Of a stretch of DNA of 11,719 bases, positions 8,047 to 11,719 are shown one piece after another; position 1 is the stretch's first letter; each line of letters begins with the position of its first letter. The notes beneath the pieces were generated by a model. The model saw nothing but the letters and a program-made list of their open reading frames with translations. It searched no databases and was not told where the DNA came from. The stretch is from an uncultured Lachnospiraceae bacterium (GTDB lineage: Bacteria; Bacillota; Clostridia; Lachnospirales; Lachnospiraceae), in the NCBI GenBank assembly GCA_902783445.1, contig CACZQX010000336.1, positions 1 to 11,719 of the forward strand. Reading direction: 5' to 3'. Position numbers and translations under genes: made by a program.

Positions 8047-8655
8047 ATGAAAATTGTAGATAATCCAAATATGAAAATGATAAAAGATAAAAAACTCTTG
8101 GTGGGAGCCGATAACACAGGTAGTCCCCTTAAGAACGCAGTGGTTGCACATCTTAAAAAGAAGGGATGGGAAATTGAAGATATCGGCGCAATGGCACCTA
8201 CGGAGAATAAGCCTGAAAATATGTTTCATCGCGTGGGATTGAGAGTTGGCGCAAAAATCGCGGAAGGAGATTACGAAAGAGCGCTTATTTTTTGCGGTAC
8301 AGGTATGGGAATTCATATAGCTGCAAGCAAATGTCCGCATGTGCATGCAGCAGTAGTAGAGTCTGTTGCTTCCGGACTTCGTGCCATTACCGGTAATAAT
8401 GTAAACGTTTTAGCAATGGGGGCAAACTATGTTGCACCACAGATGGGAATAGAGATTGCCGAAGCTTATCTTTCTAACGATTTTGGCAGCGGTTATGAAT
8501 GGTGGGATAATTTTTACGAATTTCATAAGCTTTCCGTTGATGAGATGGAAGCATTTGATTATGATAAATTTAAAGCTAACGGCTTTAAACTCGAGCATCT
8601 TTACGAGGTTGATTTAGAAGATAAAATGAACGAAAACCCTGCTTTTAAAGCATAG
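8047..8655 (+). CDS. RpiB/LacA/LacB-fold sugar isomerase, divergent
   Basis: This 202-residue protein aligns over residues 16-165 with RpiB (ribose-5-phosphate/allose-6-phosphate isomerase). GADNTGSPLK corresponds to the RpiB 'DHxGxxLK' start, and CGTGMGIHIAASK to its CGTGxGxSIAANK; Cys83 is the expected catalytic base. By my manual alignment with E. coli RpiB, the His after Asp is Asn23, the ring-opening His is Gly116, and the arginine-rich phosphate-binding tail (GGRHQQRV) becomes GSGYEWWDN (147-155) with no arginine. It also carries about 45 extra C-terminal residues. It is therefore probably an aldose-ketose isomerase with a changed, perhaps non-phosphorylated, substrate. GGAG at 8035-8038 lies eight bases before the ATG. 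An 83-bp gap separates it from the epimerase gene; I see no convincing promoter or terminator in it. Fold confident, reaction inferred. Confidence 0.82.
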   Translation: MKIVDNPNMKMIKDKKLLVGADNTGSPLKNAVVAHLKKKGWEIEDIGAMAPTENKPENMFHRVGLRVGAKIAEGDYERALIFCGTGMGIHIAASKCPHVHAAVVESVASGLRAITGNNVNVLAMGANYVAPQMGIEIAEAYLSNDFGSGYEWWDNFYEFHKLSVDEMEAFDYDKFKANGFKLEHLYEVDLEDKMNENPAFKA

Positions 8656-8705
8656 ATTGCTGATAGAGCATATGCATATTTTGTGTTAAATAAGGATATA
8701 GAGAT

Positions 8706-9707
8706 ATGAATAACAAAAAAACAGACGTAACAGCATTGGGCGAATTACTGGTGGACTTTACCTTAAATAATACAATTGAAAGTGACATCGATAGTTATGC
8801 GGCCAACCCGGGCGGTGCACCTTGCAATGTTTTAGCTATGCTTGCCAAACTTGGGAAGAGTAGCTGCTTTATTGGGAAAGTAGGAGACGATATGTTTGGC
8901 AGGATGCTGGAAAAAAAGGCAAAGGCTGTCGGAATAGATGTAAGTGGCCTGGTTATTAGCAAAGACTACCAAACTACGTTGGCATTTGTAAAAAGCTTGG
9001 AAAACGGAGACAGAGATTTTGCATTTTACAGAAAAAACGGTGCTGATGCATATTTGACGGAAGAAGAGCTTAATGAGAATTTAATAAGAGAATCGAAGAT
9101 ATTTCATTTCGGCTCTTTGTCTATGACTAACAATTTATGCGAATCGGCAACAAAGAGAGCGGTTGAATGTGCCAAAGAATCCGGATGCATCATAAGTTTC
9201 GATCCCAATTACAGAAAAGATCTTTGGGAAAGTGAAGAATATGCAAAAGAAAAAATAGAGTGGGGACTTAAAGTTTGTGATGTTTTAAAAATTGCGGATA
9301 ACGAAATAAGTCTGATAACCGGCGAAGACAACTATGAAAAGGGTGGGAGAATTATAAAAGACAAATATAATATTCCACTGGTCTTTGCAACTCTTGGAAA
9401 AAAGGGTAGTATTGCATTTTTTGAAGATGAAAGTATATTTGTTCCCGGATTTGCTAACGAGAAAACGATAGATTGCACGGGAGCAGGGGATACATTTTGC
9501 GCTTGCGCCTTGGGAAAACTTATGGATTTGTCTGATGATAAATGGGATAAATCGTTTGTTTTTGAAAGAATAAATAATGTAGTTTTAAAAAATATACTGA
9601 TATTTGCAAACGCCGCAGCTTCCATTATAACCACGAGAAAAGGCGCAATGTGCGTAATGCCGGATATAAAGGAAGTTGAGGAAGTGTTAAAAATAGCTGA
9701 CAAATAG
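8706..9707 (+). CDS. PfkB-family carbohydrate kinase, probable fructokinase
   Basis: This 333-residue ribokinase-fold kinase shows the features of bacterial fructokinases: GELLVDF near the start, NPGGAPCNVLAMLAKLG (PfkB signature 1), FDPNYRKDLW (typical of the fructokinase branch) and DCTGAGDTFCACAL (signature 2), with Asp262 as the catalytic base and the GAGD anion hole. It should transfer phosphate from ATP to a ketohexose, most likely D-fructose to fructose 6-phosphate, delivering the pathway product to glycolysis. AAGGA at 8692-8696 lies nine bases before the ATG, 50 bp after the isomerase gene. It is the last gene of the cluster, just before a terminator. The family is firm; fructose rather than another ketose or 2-keto-3-deoxygluconate is the best guess from the motifs and the neighbouring 3-epimerase. 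Confidence 0.88.
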   Translation: MNNKKTDVTALGELLVDFTLNNTIESDIDSYAANPGGAPCNVLAMLAKLGKSSCFIGKVGDDMFGRMLEKKAKAVGIDVSGLVISKDYQTTLAFVKSLENGDRDFAFYRKNGADAYLTEEELNENLIRESKIFHFGSLSMTNNLCESATKRAVECAKESGCIISFDPNYRKDLWESEEYAKEKIEWGLKVCDVLKIADNEISLITGEDNYEKGGRIIKDKYNIPLVFATLGKKGSIAFFEDESIFVPGFANEKTIDCTGAGDTFCACALGKLMDLSDDKWDKSFVFERINNVVLKNILIFANAAASIITTRKGAMCVMPDIKEVEEVLKIADK

Positions 9708-9736
9708 ATTTTTGTTTATTTTTTGCCTCATATATT

Positions 9737-9765
9737 AAAGAAAGCCCGAATAAGGGCTTTCTTTT
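9737..9765. terminator. Bidirectional intrinsic terminator
   Basis: An 11-bp perfect stem, AAAGAAAGCCC (9737-9747) with GGGCTTTCTTT (9754-9764), encloses the loop GAATAA and runs into CTTTTATGTT on the + strand. On the - strand the stem is followed by TTTAATAT. It lies 30 bp after the kinase stop codon and just before the end of the convergent acetyltransferase gene, so it can end both transcripts and insulate the sugar cluster. Confidence 0.88.
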
Positions 9766-9792
9766 ATGTTGGTTTATGTAATTTTATATAAA

Positions 9793-10254
9793 TTATTTAC
9801 ACATCTCACATGGATGCTTGAAATCCTTCATATCTACATGCATTTTGCAGATGTCGCCTTCAACAGAGTCTTTTTTAAAGAATAATTTCTCAAAGAACGG
9901 TGCTGTTGCAGGATTGCATTCAATTTTTATACTCTCGGCGCCGGATAACATGGCTTTGTCGGCCAAAATGCGGACCAAAAATTCACCGTAGCCTTTGTGG
10001 CGTTCTTCGGGAAGGACTCCGAGTAAGTCCATTGTAAAGCTTGTATCATTGTTATCATCAAGCATGAGAGTTAGGCGGCCGCTTCCGCAAACAATGTCTT
10101 TTTCGTTTGTTACGGTTGCATGAATGCTGAATGCATCCAGACCTTCATTTATATAAGAAGAGTCTTTGCCCATCTCATCTATAAAAATTTTCTTTCTTAT
10201 TGTAAAAACGTCGCTTAAATCATCTTCGACGCTTAAATATTTTCCCTGAATCAT
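9793..10254 (-). CDS. GNAT-family N-acetyltransferase
   Basis: This 153-residue protein has the GNAT fold pattern. The acetyl-CoA motif A is VLPEERHKGYGEFLVR (Q/RxxGxG/A-type pyrophosphate loop), preceded by a beta strand (SFTMDLLGV) and followed by IKIECNPATAPFFEKLFF, the usual motif-B region before the last strands. It should transfer an acetyl group from acetyl-CoA to an amine; the acceptor is unknown. The C-terminus, HPCEMCK, carries two cysteines and a histidine and could bind metal, but this is weak. The ATG at 10254 is supported by AGGAGG (10260-10265, read on the - strand), five bases upstream. It is a single-gene unit transcribed towards the sugar cluster, sharing the terminator at 9737-9765. 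No functional link with the sugar genes is evident. Confidence 0.82.
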   Translation of the reverse strand: MIQGKYLSVEDDLSDVFTIRKKIFIDEMGKDSSYINEGLDAFSIHATVTNEKDIVCGSGRLTLMLDDNNDTSFTMDLLGVLPEERHKGYGEFLVRILADKAMLSGAESIKIECNPATAPFFEKLFFKKDSVEGDICKMHVDMKDFKHPCEMCK

Positions 10255-10271
10255 AATTGCCTCCTAACAAA

Positions 10272-10301
10272 ATAGCATTCTATAAAAATAGGAAATGCTA
10301 T
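10272..10301 (-). promoter_or_regulatory. Terminator-like hairpin in the acetyltransferase leader
   Basis: ATAGCATT (10272-10279) pairs perfectly with AATGCTAT (10294-10301), and an inner TAT/ATA pair extends the stem. Read on the - strand, the hairpin is followed at once by TTTTGTT and then the AGGAGG ribosome binding site. This is the shape of an intrinsic terminator or attenuator, but the stem is AT-rich and therefore weak. It may instead affect ribosome access or mRNA stability. Confidence 0.45.
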
Positions 10302-10361
10302 CGGTTGTGCTTATTGAACTCCTAAGAGATAATTGTAAGATATAATCTGATAGTATTTGCT

Positions 10362-10390
10362 ATTATATAAAAATAATTGTGTTTTTTCAA
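10362..10390 (-). promoter_or_regulatory. Promoter of the acetyltransferase gene
   Basis: On the - strand, TTGAAA (10385-10390) and TATAAT (10362-10367) are separated by exactly 17 bp, a near-consensus vegetative sigma promoter. Transcription would start near 10355, giving a leader of about 100 nt that contains the hairpin at 10272-10301. Confidence 0.7.
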
Positions 10391-10466
10391 GAACAATGAG
10401 AGGACATGTGGGTAATAATAACCATGAAAGCCTTTAAATTAGGGAAAAAATTTAACAAAATATTTC

Positions 10467-10495
10467 TTGACATTAACATAACTAAATAATATAAT
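10467..10495 (+). promoter_or_regulatory. Perfect-consensus promoter of the str (rpsL-rpsG) operon
   Basis: TTGACA (10467-10472) and TATAAT (10490-10495) are separated by 17 bp, an exact match to the vegetative sigma consensus, with AT-rich DNA upstream (10431-10466) that could act as an UP element. Transcription should start near 10502, leaving a leader of about 118 nt before rpsL. Such strength fits a ribosomal protein operon. Confidence 0.88.
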
Positions 10496-10501
10496 AAATG
10501 A

Positions 10502-10619
10502 GCATGTCTAAACATGCGTGTATTTTGTTGCGCAAAAACGGACATTTGACATGGTCGGATTCCTGAAGCGCAGTAAAATTAAGTAACCTATAGAATAATA
10601 TTTTACAGGAGGTGAAAAC
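10502..10619 (+). promoter_or_regulatory. rpsL leader with 5'-end hairpin
   Basis: The predicted transcript begins almost directly with the hairpin GCATGT-CTAA-ACATGC (10502-10517; 6-bp stem), which may protect the 5' end. Further on, TGCGC (10529-10533) can pair with GCGCA (10568-10572) around an inner weak stem, GAC (10541-10543) with GTC (10554-10556). The leader ends in AGGAGGTG (10607-10614), six bases before the rpsL ATG. I do not recognise a known leader family here, and no intrinsic terminator is visible. Confidence 0.45.
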
Positions 10620-11039
10620 ATGCCTACATTTAACCAGTTAGTAAGAAAAGGTAGACAGTCTTCAGTTAAGAAATCAACAGCACCTGCTCTTTTAAAAAGC
10701 TACAACAGCTTGAAAAAGAAATCAAACGATACAGCTTCACCACAGAAGCGTGGCGTTTGCACAGCTGTTAAGACTGCAACACCTAAAAAGCCTAACTCAG
10801 CCCTTAGAAAGATCGCCAGAGTACGTCTTTCAAACGGTATCGAAGTAACAAGCTACATCCCTGGTGAAGGTCACAACCTTCAGGAACATAGCGTTGTTCT
10901 TATCCGTGGTGGTAGAGTAAAAGACTTACCTGGTACAAGATACCACATCATCAGAGGTACACTTGATACCGCAGGTGTCGCAAACAGACGTCAGGCTCGT
11001 TCAAAATACGGCGCTAAGAAGCCAAAAGAGTCTAAATAA
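10620..11039 (+). CDS. rpsL: 30S ribosomal protein S12
   Basis: This 139-residue protein is S12, which sits at the decoding centre of the small subunit and helps monitor codon-anticodon fit. Hallmarks include PTFNQLVRKGR, SPQKRGVCT, TPKKPNSALRK, EGHNLQEHSVVLIRGGR, VKDLPGTRYH and the C-terminal QARSKYGAKKPK. The 13-residue insertion before SPQKRG (relative to E. coli) is normal for Bacillota. Lys56 and Lys101 correspond to E. coli Lys43 and Lys88, the classic streptomycin-resistance positions, and both are wild type. Asp102 matches the Asp that RimO methylthiolates. Codon choice is visibly more biased than in the sugar genes, as expected for high expression. It is the first gene of the operon, followed by rpsG; fusA and tuf would normally come next, beyond the window. 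Confidence 0.98.
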   Translation: MPTFNQLVRKGRQSSVKKSTAPALLKSYNSLKKKSNDTASPQKRGVCTAVKTATPKKPNSALRKIARVRLSNGIEVTSYIPGEGHNLQEHSVVLIRGGRVKDLPGTRYHIIRGTLDTAGVANRRQARSKYGAKKPKESK

Positions 11040-11234
11040 TTAAATAACACGATTAATTTATTCACAAATTAGTACAAGGGCGGATTTCACCGTCACCCGG
11101 GTAAAATATTATCCTGTAGGTTACGCAGGTTGATTCAACTCCCGTGGGCGTACACTAAAAAGTGAGTACCGAGGATTTAATCCACCGAAGTGGAGAAATC
11201 CACTTCAAAAACTATGATTAAGGAGGGAAGAACC
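11040..11234 (+). promoter_or_regulatory. Structured rpsL-rpsG intercistronic region, candidate S7 regulatory RNA
   Basis: These 195 nt hold no gene but a chain of potential hairpins: 11052-11059/11066-11073 (8 bp, one G-U), GGGCGG with CCG-tca-CCC (11078-11098), GGGTAA/TTATCC (11099-11114), CCTGT/GCAGG (11113-11129), GTTG/CAAC (11129-11139) and GTA-CACT/AGTG-AG-TAC (11150-11169). At the 3' end two structures exclude each other: GAAGTGGA-GAAA-TCCACTTC (11187-11206), and a longer stem joining 11173-11178 to 11196-11201 plus 11181-11185 to 11190-11194 with a CGAA loop. In E. coli, S7 represses its operon by binding the rpsL-rpsG spacer. A similar role here is inference; I do not recognise this as a known RNA family. 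Confidence 0.5.
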
Positions 11235-11705
11235 GTGCCACGTAAAGGAAATACACCTAAAAGAGACGTATTAGCGGATCCAATGTACGATAGCAAGGTT
11301 GTAACAAAGCTCATCAACCAGATTATGTTAGATGGTAAGAAGGGTGTTGCACAGAAAATCGTATACGGTGCATTCGCAAAAGTTGAAGAAAAAGCCGGAA
11401 AACCGGCATTGGAAGTATTTGAAGAGGCTATGAATAACGTTATGCCTGCATTAGAGGTTAAAGCAAGACGTATCGGTGGTGCTACATATCAGGTACCTAT
11501 CGAAGTTAGACCGGACAGAAGACAGGCATTAGCACTTCGTTGGTTAACAACTTACTCACGTGCTAGAAGTGAGAAGACAATGGAAGAAAGATTAGCAAAT
11601 GAAATTTTAGATGCTTCAAACAACACAGGTGCATCAGTTAAAAAACGCGAAGATATGCACAAGATGGCAGAAGCAAACAAAGCATTTGCTCACTACAGAT
11701 TCTAA
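11235..11705 (+). CDS. rpsG: 30S ribosomal protein S7
   Basis: S7 nucleates assembly of the head of the small subunit and contacts E-site tRNA. The start is placed at the GTG at 11235, giving MPRKGNTPKRDVLADPMYDS and 156 residues, the standard S7 length. AGGAGGG at 11221-11227 lies seven bases upstream. An in-frame GTG at 11190 and ATG at 11214 would add 15 or 7 residues but have no ribosome binding site, and the first lies inside a hairpin. Other hallmarks are INQIMLDGKKGVAQKIVY, a long central region with VKARRIGGATYQVPIEVRP, RRQALALRWLTTYSRAR and the terminal FAHYRF. The gene is complete and ends 14 bases before the window edge. Its expression may be governed by the structured spacer before it. 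Confidence 0.97.
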   Translation: MPRKGNTPKRDVLADPMYDSKVVTKLINQIMLDGKKGVAQKIVYGAFAKVEEKAGKPALEVFEEAMNNVMPALEVKARRIGGATYQVPIEVRPDRRQALALRWLTTYSRARSEKTMEERLANEILDASNNTGASVKKREDMHKMAEANKAFAHYRF

Positions 11706-11719
11706 TGGCGCGACAGGGT

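Noticed and set aside
7550..8346. Two long antisense open frames on the - strand (7550-8068 and 7942-8346).
   Set aside because: They lie opposite the clearly recognised epimerase and isomerase genes and have Phe/His-rich, low-complexity translations with no recognisable domain; they are mirror frames of AT-rich coding sequence.
8400..8413. cre-like site TGTAAACGTTTTAG (CcpA binding).
   Set aside because: It is inside the isomerase coding sequence, mismatches the consensus at the 3' end, and stands alone.
8668..8679. Overlapping palindromes GCATATGC and ATATGCATAT before the kinase gene.
   Set aside because: Short, AT-rich and with no second copy; likely chance in a 50-bp spacer.
10396..10489. 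Tiny open frames starting at ATG 10396 and 10406 before the rpsL promoter.
   Set aside because: No properly spaced ribosome binding site, no recognisable peptide, and the second frame runs through the rpsL promoter.
10544..10553. ATTTGACATG in the rpsL leader, which matches half of the palindrome at the LacI-family gene start.
   Set aside because: The other half is absent (followed by GTCGGAT) and regulation of rpsL by a sugar repressor is implausible.
10546..10579. Second promoter candidate for rpsL: TTGACA at 10546 with TAAAAT at 10574.
   Set aside because: The spacing is 22 bp, too long for a normal sigma promoter, and the perfect promoter at 10467-10495 lies upstream.
1..11719. CRISPR arrays, tRNA or rRNA genes, insertion sequences, prophage or defence genes.
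   Set aside because: No repeat arrays, transposase motifs, tRNA cloverleaf or rRNA signatures were seen on either strand.

Overview
The window looks like an AT-rich, low-GC Gram-positive chromosome, most likely a Clostridia/Lachnospiraceae-type anaerobe. Reasons: strong AGGAGG-type ribosome binding sites, a Bacillota-type S12 with the 13-residue N-terminal insertion, a lipoprotein-anchored sugar-binding protein, and a 3-epimerase very close to the D-psicose (allulose) 3-epimerase of Clostridium cellulolyticum as I remember that protein. These are recognition calls; no search was run.

Region 1 (1-9765, all + strand) is one carbohydrate-utilisation cluster: sugar-binding lipoprotein (4-1212), ABC sugar permease (1244-2242), LacI-family regulator (2317-3312), intracellular GH78 alpha-L-rhamnosidase-type enzyme (3333-6137), alpha/beta-hydrolase esterase (6127-7083), ketose 3-epimerase (7100-7963), RpiB/LacA/LacB-fold isomerase (8047-8655) and PfkB-family fructokinase (8706-9707). 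It ends in a strong hairpin terminator (9737-9765) that can also serve the convergent gene on the other strand. No ABC ATPase is present, so the cluster probably begins upstream of the window.

A plausible reading is that a glycoside is imported, deacetylated and cleaved in the cytoplasm, and that a released rare sugar is isomerised to a ketose, epimerised at C3 and phosphorylated. If the epimerase makes D-fructose from D-allulose and the kinase is a true fructokinase, the isomerase may act on a free aldose such as D-allose. It keeps the catalytic cysteine of RpiB but appears to lack the histidines and arginines that usually handle the phosphosugar. No rhamnose isomerase, rhamnulokinase or rhamnulose-1-phosphate aldolase is in view, so the fate of any released rhamnose is unexplained here.

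Region 2 (9793-10390, - strand) is a small GNAT acetyltransferase gene with its own promoter and a terminator-like hairpin in its leader.

Region 3 (10467-11705, + strand) is the start of the str operon: a perfect-consensus promoter, a leader of about 118 nt, rpsL (S12), a 195-nt structured intercistronic region and rpsG (S7). The rpsG start is best placed at the GTG at 11235, giving the standard 156-residue S7. The region before it can form two mutually exclusive hairpins, a candidate ribosomal-protein regulatory element. Apart from these control elements, the gene-free stretch 10255-10619 shows nothing I can support.
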